DNA of 7,508 nucleotides, from the NCBI GenBank assembly GCA_903913355.1, contig CAIWKU010000467.1:1-7508 (forward strand), written 5' to 3'. Position 1 is the stretch's first letter. Each line of letters opens with the position of its first letter. The DNA comes from an uncultured Bacteroidota bacterium (GTDB lineage: Bacteria > Bacteroidota > Bacteroidia > Chitinophagales > Chitinophagaceae). The notes under the pieces are model-generated. The model searched no databases. It saw only the letters and a program-made list of their open reading frames with translations, and was not told the DNA's origin. Below are positions 1-5,375 of this stretch, in pieces. The translations under genes were made by a program, and so were the position numbers.

Positions 1-186
1 CGGATTCAATGCCCGGCATTGGTTTTACTGGAGTCTTATTTCGTAAATATTAAAGCGGCTATTACCGAGCAATTTAAAAATGCAACAACAGTTGATATGC
101 GTTTTGCAACAAAAGGGTTACATTTTATCATGTATGATGACAAAGATTGGTACGAAACACAGTTAAAAAGTTTTATTAGCTTCTAA
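1..186 (+). CDS. alpha/beta hydrolase, C-terminal fragment (5' end outside the window)
   Basis: The open frame enters from the left edge and ends at TAA 184-186, leaving 61 codons. The fragment starts with a hydrophobic strand (CPALVLLE), has a middle segment with EQF, and then the motif GLHFIMYDD followed by W and a final amphipathic helix ending in FIS. This order matches the last strand, the catalytic-histidine loop and the C-terminal helix of alpha/beta-fold hydrolases, where 'HFIM-D-P-W' is common; His41 of the fragment would be the triad histidine. The nucleophile and acid residues lie outside the window, so the substrate cannot be judged. The stop codon is one base before the sigma factor start, so the two genes could be co-transcribed. 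Family assignment from this short piece is fairly good; specific function is unknown. Confidence 0.6.
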   Translation, partial: RIQCPALVLLESYFVNIKAAITEQFKNATTVDMRFATKGLHFIMYDDKDWYETQLKSFISF

Positions 187-187
187 G

Positions 188-664
188 ATGGATATCCAAT
201 TCGAAGAAATATATGCCACCTATTGGCAAAAGATTTATCGTCTTTGTCTGGCTTATGTAAATGATGCCGATTGGGCCAAGGATATTGCACAGGATACGTT
301 TATCACCGTTTGGCAACAGTTACCCAAATTCAGGAATGAATCAGGGATAGGTACCTGGATCTTTAGAATTGCTTCTAACCATTGTCTTCGCCAGGTAGAA
401 AGAAATAAAAGAATACCCAGATCAGATGTACAGACAGAAATTCCTGACACCAGTGAGCCCTCCATAGAAGATAAAACCACTTTTCTCTACCAATGTATTG
501 CGGAGCTGGCCGAAACAGACCGATTAATCATTTCTCTGGAACTGGAAGATATTAAACAGGCAGAAATAGCCCAGATTGTAGGCATCTCGGAAGCCAATAC
601 ACGAGTGCGTATTCACAGGATCAAAGAGAAATTAACTCAAAAATTTACTCGATATGAACAGTAA
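188..664 (+). CDS. ECF-type RNA polymerase sigma-70 factor
   Basis: This 158-residue protein has the two-domain build of extracytoplasmic-function sigma factors. Sigma region 2 spans about residues 6-75, with the region 2.2 signature DIAQDTFITVW (32-42) and TWIFRIASN (56-64) for -10 recognition and melting. A short acidic, proline-containing linker (about 78-98) leads to region 4 (about 100-152), whose helix-turn-helix QAEIAQIVGISEANTRVRIHRIKEKL (124-149) would bind the -35/-33 element. Regions 1 and 3 are absent, as in the family. ATG 188 is one base after the upstream stop codon, and no Shine-Dalgarno sequence is visible. The 3' end overlaps the next gene by 11 bases, suggesting translational coupling with a membrane protein that probably controls it. 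The target promoters are unknown. Confidence 0.93.
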   Translation: MDIQFEEIYATYWQKIYRLCLAYVNDADWAKDIAQDTFITVWQQLPKFRNESGIGTWIFRIASNHCLRQVERNKRIPRSDVQTEIPDTSEPSIEDKTTFLYQCIAELAETDRLIISLELEDIKQAEIAQIVGISEANTRVRIHRIKEKLTQKFTRYEQ

Positions 665-1250
665 TATAGACCTGAAAGAATTATGGGCGAAACAGGAAAC
701 CGGTATTCCGGATACAAAGGATCTGGTTAAAAGAGTAGCTTCTTTTAAGAGAGCTCATTTGAAACAAGTGATTTACGCCAATATTCTATTGCTGCTGGTT
801 GCTGTATTCATTGTTTTGGTATGGTATTATTTTCAGCCGGAATACATCACTACCAAATCCGGAATCGTATTGATTATATTAGCCATTCTCGCTTATTTGT
901 TTTCTTATAACCAGTCCATTCCTCTATTATTAAAAAGCAGTTATGAAATGAGCAGTGCTGATTACCTGCAACAATTATTATCCCTGAAAAGAAAACAGCA
1001 ATTCTTAGAAGGTATTATGACAAACCTTTATTTTATTTTGCTATCCACGGGTCTATTTCTGTATATGATCGAATATACTATGCGTATGAAATTACCGCTG
1101 GGTATATTTTGTTATGGCATAACAGCCGGTTGGATTGCTTTTAATTGGTTTTATATCAAGCCAAAAACCATTCGCAAGCAAAGAGAAAAAATTGATGGGT
1201 TGATCAACAAGTTTCATTTATTAACTGAACAGTTAACTGAAAAAAAATAA
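654..1250 (+). CDS. four-helix membrane protein, likely partner or anti-sigma protein of the ECF sigma factor
   Basis: This 198-residue protein is not a family I recognise by name. It has a cytoplasm-like charged N-terminus (1-38; KELWAKQE, then a lysine/arginine-rich stretch) and four predicted membrane segments at about 40-60, 69-85, 121-141 and 147-168. A basic linker (93-118, ending SLKRKQQ) separates the helix pairs, and the charged C-terminal tail (169-198) is helix-prone. An even number of helices would place both ends on the same side, probably the cytoplasm because of the flanking positive charge. The gene starts inside the last codons of the sigma gene, an arrangement typical of sigma/anti-sigma pairs in Bacteroidota. 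No zinc-finger (HxxxCxxC) anti-sigma motif is present, so the anti-sigma role is inferred from position only. Confidence 0.7.
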   Translation: MNSNIDLKELWAKQETGIPDTKDLVKRVASFKRAHLKQVIYANILLLLVAVFIVLVWYYFQPEYITTKSGIVLIILAILAYLFSYNQSIPLLLKSSYEMSSADYLQQLLSLKRKQQFLEGIMTNLYFILLSTGLFLYMIEYTMRMKLPLGIFCYGITAGWIAFNWFYIKPKTIRKQREKIDGLINKFHLLTEQLTEKK

Positions 1251-1272
1251 ATCAGTACACCCTGTTTTGGAA

Positions 1273-1280
1273 TATCTTTA
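1273..1280 (+). promoter_or_regulatory. possible -7 element TATCTTTA ahead of the NTF2-like gene
   Basis: TATCTTTA matches seven of eight positions of the Bacteroidota -7 element TAnnTTTG and lies 14 bases before the ATG at 1295. No TTTG is present at the usual distance upstream (the TTTG at 1266-1269 is too close), so the site may be weak, activator-dependent, or not a primary-sigma promoter at all. Confidence 0.25.
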
Positions 1281-1294
1281 GTAAAAGAAATACT

Positions 1295-1756
1295 ATGAAA
1301 AAATACTTACTCATTCTCTGCGTTTTTTCAATATCCCTTTCTGGAATAAAGGCCCAAAAACCCAATTCTTCCGACGAAGAAAAAATTCATGGAGCTGTGT
1401 TAGGTGTTTTCGACGGACTGGCTACACTTAGTATCGCAACCGTAAAAAGCTTTTGTACCCCTACTTGTATTATTCTGGAAAGTGGTAAGATCTGGAATTT
1501 GGATACCATCGATTTAAAAATGAAATCATTACCCGCAAAGCCCGGTTTATATACCCGTGTTAACCACCTGGATTTCCTGGATTCCAAAATCAATGGAGAT
1601 TGCGCATGGATATATTATGCCAACCAGGCCGTCATCACCATGGGTGGTAAAACCAGTGTCGTAAGATGGTTAGAAAGCGCCTTTTTAAAGAAGGAAAAGA
1701 ACGAATGGAAAATTCAATTGCTTCATTCAACAGAACTGGATCGCATTTTCAGATAA
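1295..1756 (+). CDS. exported NTF2-like (SnoaL/DUF4440-type) protein
   Basis: This 153-residue protein starts with a typical signal peptide: KK, a hydrophobic core (LLILCVFSISLSG) and a likely signal peptidase I site IKA|Q at 20/21. Cys9 lies too early and after leucine, so it is not a lipobox. The mature part has the alpha+beta layout of NTF2-like proteins: a helical N-terminus (VLGVFDGLATLSIATVKSFC), a central strand region, then W105-YY-NQAVITMGGK and the closing block WLESAFLKKEKNEWKIQLLHSTEL, which resembles the C-terminal strands of SnoaL/DUF4440 domains ('W-K-E-G-WKI-H-S'). A CTPTC motif (54-58) could form a disulfide after export. It follows the sigma/membrane pair by 44 bases and may belong to the same unit. 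Function (binding, scaffold or enzyme) is not clear. Confidence 0.72.
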   Translation: MKKYLLILCVFSISLSGIKAQKPNSSDEEKIHGAVLGVFDGLATLSIATVKSFCTPTCIILESGKIWNLDTIDLKMKSLPAKPGLYTRVNHLDFLDSKINGDCAWIYYANQAVITMGGKTSVVRWLESAFLKKEKNEWKIQLLHSTELDRIFR

Positions 1757-1765
1757 ATTGACTTT

Positions 1766-2137
1766 CTATAATTCCTCTTCTCTCTCCAGTAATAAAATAG
1801 CCGACTGCGGAGCAATAAAGTATTTTTCTCCTTCATACATCACTTCTGTAGCGGCACTTACCAGAAAAATAGCCAGATCCCCTTCTTTTGCCTGAAGAGG
1901 CAGGTACTTGATATTTTCCTCCTGTTGTTTCCAGGATTCTTCCTCAACAGCCATGGGTATGGCATAACCCGGACCCGTCTTAATGATATGGCCCTGTTGT
2001 ACCTTCTCTTTTTCCTGCACCCCGGGAGGCAAGTATAAACCACTGGCAGTCTGGGCATCAGGCCGGGTTGGGCGTATCAATACCCTGTCCCCAATCACAA
2101 TCAGCTTTTTGAACTTATTATCCGATGTTAGTAGCAT
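1766..2137 (-). CDS. GroES-like (Cpn10 family) co-chaperonin, stand-alone paralog
   Basis: The 123-residue product aligns by eye with GroES. LIVIGDRVLIRP (12-23) corresponds to the first strand 'LHDRVIVK', and TASGLYLPPGVQEKEKVQQGHIIKTGPG (30-57) matches the mobile loop and following strand. LYL (34-36) sits where GroES carries the IVL tripeptide that touches GroEL. GDLAIFL (87-93) and the terminal AILLLERE match the closing strands. It is longer than the usual 95 or so residues: there is an N-terminal extension of about ten residues and the segment between GPG and GD (58-86, rich in E, Q and K) is about 13 residues longer than in E. coli GroES. No groEL lies next to it, so this is probably a second, divergent co-chaperonin rather than the housekeeping GroES. 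It ends nine bases from the convergent NTF2-like gene, with no terminator visible. Confidence 0.85.
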   Translation of the reverse strand: MLLTSDNKFKKLIVIGDRVLIRPTRPDAQTASGLYLPPGVQEKEKVQQGHIIKTGPGYAIPMAVEEESWKQQEENIKYLPLQAKEGDLAIFLVSAATEVMYEGEKYFIAPQSAILLLEREEEL

Positions 2138-2350
2138 AATTCTATCAATAAATATTCTGCAAAATAAACCAAAGTTTTTTACCCTTTTTGAATTACCTTA
2201 TACCTTAGAAATCAATGAAAACGGCTTGTCAAAAAGCAGTCCAGCATGGATTGCCTGCTGATTACCGACGACCTTTTTAACAAAAGATTGCGCCAATGGG
2301 AATTGAATTGGCATAGTTTTATCTTTATTTCACGTTAAATATAGAACACC
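2138..2350. other. 213-base intergenic region between divergent genes
   Basis: This region separates the start of the minus-strand GroES-like gene from the start of the plus-strand response regulator and should hold both promoters. It is AT-rich near the GroES-like gene and contains a small nested inverted repeat at 2235-2259 (AGCAG..CTGCT outside, TCCA-GCA-TGGA inside, with a four-base bulge). A 38-codon minus-strand open frame (2198-2314) exists but shows no recognisable family. No RNA gene or convincing operator was seen. Confidence 0.5.
2320..2327 (+). promoter_or_regulatory. possible -7 element TATCTTTA ahead of the response regulator gene
   Basis: TATCTTTA matches TAnnTTTG at seven of eight positions and lies 23 bases before ATG 2351, giving a plausible leader of roughly 15-20 bases. 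The nearest upstream TTG triplets (2303-2305 and 2308-2310) are closer than the usual -33 spacing, so only the -7 half is supported. Confidence 0.3.
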
Positions 2351-3046
2351 ATGGAAGACAAAAAAAGTAAAATCCTATTGTGCGAAGACGATACAAATCT
2401 TGGGATGGTTTTAAAAAATTACCTGGAACTGAACGACTATGAAATTACACTGGAAAGAGATGGCCGCTTGGGTCTGGCTGCTTTTCAACGTGAGAAATTT
2501 GATATCTGTCTGTTAGATGTCATGATGCCCAATATGGACGGATTTACACTAGCCGAAGAAATTCGCGATGTAGACCCTGATATACCCTTGTTTTTCCTGA
2601 GTGCCAAAACCATGAAAGAGGATATCATCCAGGGATATAAACTGGGTGCGGATGATTATATTACCAAACCATTTGACAGCGAAGTGCTTTTATTGAAAAT
2701 AAAAGCGATCCTGAAACGTAACGAAGAAGAAAACAGGATAAGCGATAATATTGAGTTTGATTTGGGCAGATACCATTTTAACCCCAAACTGCGTGAGCTG
2801 AAACATGATGATCATACACAAACCTTGTCTCCCAAAGAGAATGAGTTACTGAAAATGCTGGCTGAGCATAAAAATGATTTATTACCCAGAGAGCGTGCAT
2901 TGAAAAAAATATGGGGTAGCGATACCTATTTCAACGGTCGTAGTATGGATGTATATATTGCCAAACTGCGTAAATACCTGAAAGACGATACCAATATTGA
3001 GATCGTGAATATCCATGGAAATGGATTTAGATTGGTGGCGCCTTAG
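2351..3046 (+). CDS. OmpR/PhoB-type response regulator transcription factor, no adjacent kinase
   Basis: This 231-residue protein has a receiver domain (about 7-124) and a winged-helix DNA-binding domain (about 133-231). The receiver keeps all key residues: the acidic pocket E12-D13-D14, phospho-acceptor D56 in LLDVMMPNMDG, the switch serine S84 in FFLSAK, and K106 in the YITKPF motif. The second half has the OmpR family pattern TLSPKENELLKMLAEHKNDLLPRERALKKIWG, with the recognition helix in GRSMDVYIAKLRKYL (196-210) and the closing wing hairpin IVNIHGNGFRLVAP. It should act as a phosphorylation-controlled DNA-binding regulator. Neither neighbour is a histidine kinase (upstream a divergent GroES-like gene, downstream convergent ruvB), so its partner kinase must be encoded elsewhere. 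Its targets are unknown. Confidence 0.95.
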   Translation: MEDKKSKILLCEDDTNLGMVLKNYLELNDYEITLERDGRLGLAAFQREKFDICLLDVMMPNMDGFTLAEEIRDVDPDIPLFFLSAKTMKEDIIQGYKLGADDYITKPFDSEVLLLKIKAILKRNEEENRISDNIEFDLGRYHFNPKLRELKHDDHTQTLSPKENELLKMLAEHKNDLLPRERALKKIWGSDTYFNGRSMDVYIAKLRKYLKDDTNIEIVNIHGNGFRLVAP

Positions 3047-3059
3047 TCTTTTTTAAATA

Positions 3060-3099
3060 TTTTTTCACTGCAGGGGTTTATTACTCTGCGGTGAAAAAA
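3060..3099. terminator. inverted repeat between convergent genes, possible bidirectional transcription end
   Basis: Bases 3060-3073 (TTTTTTCACTGCAG) pair with 3086-3099 (CTGCGGTGAAAAAA) over 14 positions with one G-T wobble, leaving a 12-base loop. It lies exactly in the 53-base gap between the response regulator stop (3046) and the ruvB stop (3100). The U-run forms the 5' arm and the A-run the 3' arm on both strands, so no U-tract follows the stem; it is not a classical intrinsic terminator. It may stabilise 3' ends or pause polymerase. Confidence 0.4.
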
Positions 3100-4134
3100 T
3101 TAGCTAAACAACCCCGTCTGCAAACCTGTATTCGGTGCATTCTTCCCTAGATGATTATAGGCTTTTAAAGTTACTTCACGTCCGCGTGGCGTTCTTTGTA
3201 AAAATCCTTCCTGTATTAAAAAAGGTTCATACACTTCTTCTATCGTCCCGGCTTCTTCACCAACGGCAGTAGCAATGGTGGTTAATCCCACAGGACCGCC
3301 TTTGAATTTATCAATGATGGCAGCCAGGATCCGGTTATCCATTTCATCCAGGCCATGCTCATCTACATTCAATGCTTTTAATGAATGCTGGGTAATACCA
3401 ATATCTATTTTACCATCATTCAACACCTGCGCAAAATCGCGTACCCTTCTTAATAAGCTATTGGCAATACGGGGAGTACCACGACTGCGCCGGGCAATTT
3501 CAAAAGAGGCTTCTTTGGTAATGGCTGTTTGTAAAATAGCGGCACTGCGCTCTATAATTTTTTGCAATACATCTGCATGATAATATTCCAGGCGCGATTT
3601 GATTCCAAACCTCGATAATAAAGGAGCCGTTAATAAACCACTACGCGTAGTGGCACCTACCAGGGTAAAGGGATTCAGGTTAATTTGAATACTGCGGGCA
3701 TTCGGACCAGTATCAATCATGATATCGATCCTGAAATCTTCCATAGCTGCGTAGAGATATTCTTCTACTACCGTACTTAACCGATGTATTTCATCAATAA
3801 ACAAAACATCATTTGGCTGGAGATTGGTAAGCAATCCGGCCAGATCGCCTGGTTTCTCAATCACCGGTCCGGAAGTTTCTTTGATACTTACGCCTAATTC
3901 ATTGGCAACAATACGGCTCAAAGTAGTTTTACCCAATCCCGGCGGACCATGAAATAAAATATGATCCAACGCCTCTCCGCGAAGCTTGGCCGCTTTGATA
4001 AAAATCAGTAGGTTTTCGATCAACTGGGGCTGACCCGAGAAATCATCGATCTCACGGGGGCGGATCGTATTTTCAAACTCCTTATCGGCGGAGTGCGTGT
4101 TTTCAGGCTGACTGTTTAGGTTCACATTTGACAT
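3100..4134 (-). CDS. ruvB: Holliday junction branch migration ATPase RuvB
   Basis: RuvB is the hexameric AAA+ motor that, with RuvA, drives branch migration of Holliday junctions in recombination and repair. The 344-residue product has the full family set: IRPREIDDFSGQPQLIENL (24-42), Walker A GPPGLGKT (63-70), Walker B LFIDEIH (111-117), sensor 1 LVGATTR (158-164), arginine finger LSRFG (R175), sensor 2 RRSRGTPRIANSLLRRVRD (215-233), and a C-terminal winged helix with FKGGPVGL and LQRTPRGRE (312-320). I place the start at ATG 4134; a frame extension to TTG 4143 adds only three residues, and that TTG overlaps a possible -7 element. No ruvA or ruvC is adjacent. The first 20 residues are variable and rich in N, S and E, as is common for this family. 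Confidence 0.97.
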   Translation of the reverse strand: MSNVNLNSQPENTHSADKEFENTIRPREIDDFSGQPQLIENLLIFIKAAKLRGEALDHILFHGPPGLGKTTLSRIVANELGVSIKETSGPVIEKPGDLAGLLTNLQPNDVLFIDEIHRLSTVVEEYLYAAMEDFRIDIMIDTGPNARSIQINLNPFTLVGATTRSGLLTAPLLSRFGIKSRLEYYHADVLQKIIERSAAILQTAITKEASFEIARRSRGTPRIANSLLRRVRDFAQVLNDGKIDIGITQHSLKALNVDEHGLDEMDNRILAAIIDKFKGGPVGLTTIATAVGEEAGTIEEVYEPFLIQEGFLQRTPRGREVTLKAYNHLGKNAPNTGLQTGLFS

Positions 4135-4140
4135 ACTATT

Positions 4141-4148
4141 CAAAACTA
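4141..4148 (-). promoter_or_regulatory. possible -7 element TAGTTTTG for ruvB
   Basis: Read on the minus strand, TAGTTTTG fits TAnnTTTG exactly and lies six bases before the ruvB ATG at 4134, which would give a very short leader. No TTTG is found at the usual -33 distance; the nearest strong one is about 32 bases upstream. The element supports the ATG start but is weak as a full promoter. Confidence 0.3.
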
Positions 4149-4165
4149 CAAAATAGTATTCATCA

Positions 4166-4173
4166 TACCTTTA
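4166..4173 (+). promoter_or_regulatory. possible -7 element TACCTTTA for the TIP30-like gene
   Basis: TACCTTTA matches TAnnTTTG at seven of eight positions and lies 14 bases before ATG 4188, inside the 53-base gap between divergent ruvB and this gene. No matching -33 TTTG lies at the standard spacing, so this is a candidate only. Confidence 0.25.
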
Positions 4174-4187
4174 CTGAAAACAAACAC

Positions 4188-4838
4188 ATGGCGGCAAAAT
4201 CTGCTTTGCTTCTCGGAGCTACCGGCTTAACCGGTGGCTGTTTACTGGATCTATTATTGCAATCGGATGAATATGATACCATATTCATCTATGTAAGAAA
4301 GCCTACTGGTATTGTGCATACTAAGCTGCGGGAAAAGATCATTGACTATGATACCATTACCGAAGCCGTAGAGGCAGAGGATGTTTTTTGCTGCCTGGGC
4401 ACCACAATTAAAAAAGCCAAAACCCAGGAGGCTTTCAAGAAAGTAGATCTTATTTATCCGGTCAGCATTGCCGAAATACAATTCAAAGCAGGTTCTAAAA
4501 GATATTTAGTAGTGAGTGCTATGGGCGCTTCTGTGAGCTCTTCGATATTTTATAGTCGAGTGAAAGGTGAGATGGAATCGCAGTTACAGCAAATCGGATA
4601 TTCCTGTTTAGGCATTTTCAGACCTTCTTTTATTACCGGTAATCGAACGGAAAAAAGAATGGGTGAGTCCATCGGAATTATCCTTTTCAGCTTGATCAGC
4701 CCGTTCTTAGTAGGGCCCTTAAGAAAATACAGATCGGTTGCTGCTTCCGCCATAGCCAAAGCCATGCTGCACCTGTCCAATTCAGGCAAAACCGGCAATT
4801 ATATCCTACTGTCTGACCAGATCAAAACATTTGAATAA
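4188..4838 (+). CDS. NAD(P)-binding atypical short-chain dehydrogenase, TIP30/HTATIP2-like
   Basis: This 216-residue protein has the atypical SDR build of the HTATIP2/TIP30 group. It shows the dinucleotide-binding strand and turn ALLLGATGLTGG (6-17; glycines 10, 13, 16), the family motif DVFCCLGTTIKKAKTQEAFKKVDLIYP (65-91), YLVVSAMGA (106-114), a YxxxK pair in FYSRVKGEME (Y122, K126) and IFRPSFITGNR (143-153). The family binds NAD(P)(H); its substrate in bacteria is not established. I chose ATG 4188 because the longer frame begins at TTG 4128, overlaps the ruvB start on the other strand and adds 20 non-conserved residues, while the Rossmann strand starts normally just after M1. It is divergent from ruvB. 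Its stop codon is only five bases before the first MarR-type palindrome. Confidence 0.85.
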   Translation: MAAKSALLLGATGLTGGCLLDLLLQSDEYDTIFIYVRKPTGIVHTKLREKIIDYDTITEAVEAEDVFCCLGTTIKKAKTQEAFKKVDLIYPVSIAEIQFKAGSKRYLVVSAMGASVSSSIFYSRVKGEMESQLQQIGYSCLGIFRPSFITGNRTEKRMGESIGIILFSLISPFLVGPLRKYRSVAASAIAKAMLHLSNSGKTGNYILLSDQIKTFE

Positions 4839-4843
4839 AATAT

Positions 4844-4859
4844 ATTTGTATATACAAAT
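4844..4859. promoter_or_regulatory. candidate MarR operator, copy 1 (perfect 16-bp palindrome)
   Basis: ATTTGTATATACAAAT is identical to its reverse complement. It lies 26 bases before the marR ATG and is repeated exactly at 5331-5346 after the same gene. The TTTG at 4845-4848 is 21 bases from the -7 element at 4870, so the palindrome covers the -33 region of the marR promoter. MarR proteins bind palindromes of about this length as dimers and often repress their own genes, so autorepression is the natural reading. Confidence 0.75.
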
Positions 4860-4877
4860 GAAATCTCCTTATCTTTG
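4845..4877 (+). promoter_or_regulatory. marR promoter: -33 TTTG and -7 TATCTTTG
   Basis: TTTG (4845-4848) and TATCTTTG (4870-4877) give a full match to the Bacteroidota primary promoter pattern TTTG / TAnnTTTG, with a 21-base spacer. The -7 element ends eight bases before the marR ATG at 4886, so transcription should begin within a few bases of the start codon and the mRNA would be nearly leaderless. The -33 element lies inside operator copy 1. Confidence 0.65.
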
Positions 4878-4885
4878 TTCCCTGG

Positions 4886-5314
4886 ATGAAAACCTCTGAA
4901 AGCAAATATTGTAACTGTCTTTATTTTACGGCCAATGCCCTGGCCCGGAAAGTAGAGAAACTGGCCAATGAAACCTGGAAGCAAACCCAACTCTCGCCCA
5001 GTCATGCCTATTTATTGCTATTGGCACTGGAAGAGCCTGGCATTCAGGCTGGAATGATCGCAGAACAATTACAGCTTTCCCCAAGTACCATTACCCGTTT
5101 ATTGGAAAAATTGGAAGAAAAAAAACTGGTAATCAGAAATATGGAAGGCAAACAAACCAATGTATATCCTACCAAACAGGCAAGGGAAATGAAAGGGCTT
5201 TTACAGCAATGCGTAAAAGAATTTTATCAAAAATATGTTGAGATACTGGGAGTGGAAGAAAGCAAACAATTCATCAAAAACATGAACCGGGTAGCCGATA
5301 AACTGGAGGTATAA
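4886..5314 (+). CDS. MarR-family winged-helix transcriptional regulator
   Basis: This 142-residue protein has the MarR build. A long N-terminal helix (about 10-32, CLYFTANALARKVEKLANETW) is for dimer formation, then LSPSHAYLLLLALEEPGIQ (36-54). The helix-turn-helix AGMIAEQLQLSPSTITRLLEKLEEKKLV (55-82) has its recognition helix near 65-77, followed by the wing MEGKQTNVYPTKQAREM (86-102) and C-terminal dimer helices (103-142). Cysteines are at 9, 11 and 109; paired N-terminal cysteines raise the possibility of redox or electrophile sensing, as in OhrR-type MarR proteins, though this is not shown. The gene is flanked by two identical palindromes, one over its own promoter and one between it and the oxidoreductase genes, so it most likely represses both itself and the downstream run. 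No other ATG starts early enough to keep the dimer helix. Confidence 0.93.
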   Translation: MKTSESKYCNCLYFTANALARKVEKLANETWKQTQLSPSHAYLLLLALEEPGIQAGMIAEQLQLSPSTITRLLEKLEEKKLVIRNMEGKQTNVYPTKQAREMKGLLQQCVKEFYQKYVEILGVEESKQFIKNMNRVADKLEV

Positions 5315-5330
5315 AATTTTTTGTTTAATC

Positions 5331-5346
5331 ATTTGTATATACAAAT
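5331..5346. promoter_or_regulatory. candidate MarR operator, copy 2, ahead of the oxidoreductase run
   Basis: This is a second exact copy of ATTTGTATATACAAAT, 16 bases after the marR stop and 29 bases before the ATG of the NmrA-like gene. The bases on both sides differ from copy 1, so identity is limited to the palindrome, as expected of a binding site under selection. Applying the copy 1 geometry, TTTG at 5332-5335 would pair with TAACATAA at 5357-5364, which is only a partial -7 match; the promoter here is therefore less certain than the operator. Confidence 0.75.
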
Positions 5347-5375
5347 AACAATTACTTAACATAAACTCAAACAAC

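Noticed and set aside
1221..1240. Direct repeat TTAACTGA at 1221-1228 and 1233-1240.
   Set aside because: It encodes the repeated residues LTEQLTE at the end of the membrane protein, so the repeat is explained by the coding sequence, and there are only two units.
2235..2259. Small nested inverted repeat in the gap before the response regulator gene.
   Set aside because: Stems of four and five pairs with a bulge are weak, no U-tract follows, and no known RNA family is suggested.
1983..2261. A 92-codon plus-strand open frame crossing the GroES-like gene.
   Set aside because: It is antisense to a clearly conserved coding sequence, has unusual composition (serine, proline and cysteine rich) and no family likeness; it is a shadow of the GroES-like gene.
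2198..2314. A 38-codon minus-strand open frame starting at ATG 2314 in the gap before the response regulator gene.
   Set aside because: The translation shows no recognisable domain, it overlaps the likely promoter region of both flanking genes, and frames of this length arise easily by chance. Conservation in relatives would be needed to reopen it.
4128..4187. A 20-residue N-terminal extension of the TIP30-like protein starting at TTG 4128.
   Set aside because: It would overlap the ruvB start on the other strand, lacks conserved residues, and the family Rossmann strand begins right after ATG 4188.
4217..4239. A nine-pair hairpin (AGCTACCGG / CCGGTGGCT with one G-T pair) about 30 bases after the start of the TIP30-like gene.
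   Set aside because: It falls on the codons for the glycine-rich cofactor loop GATGLTGG, whose repeated GG and ACC/GGT codons explain the symmetry without a regulatory role.
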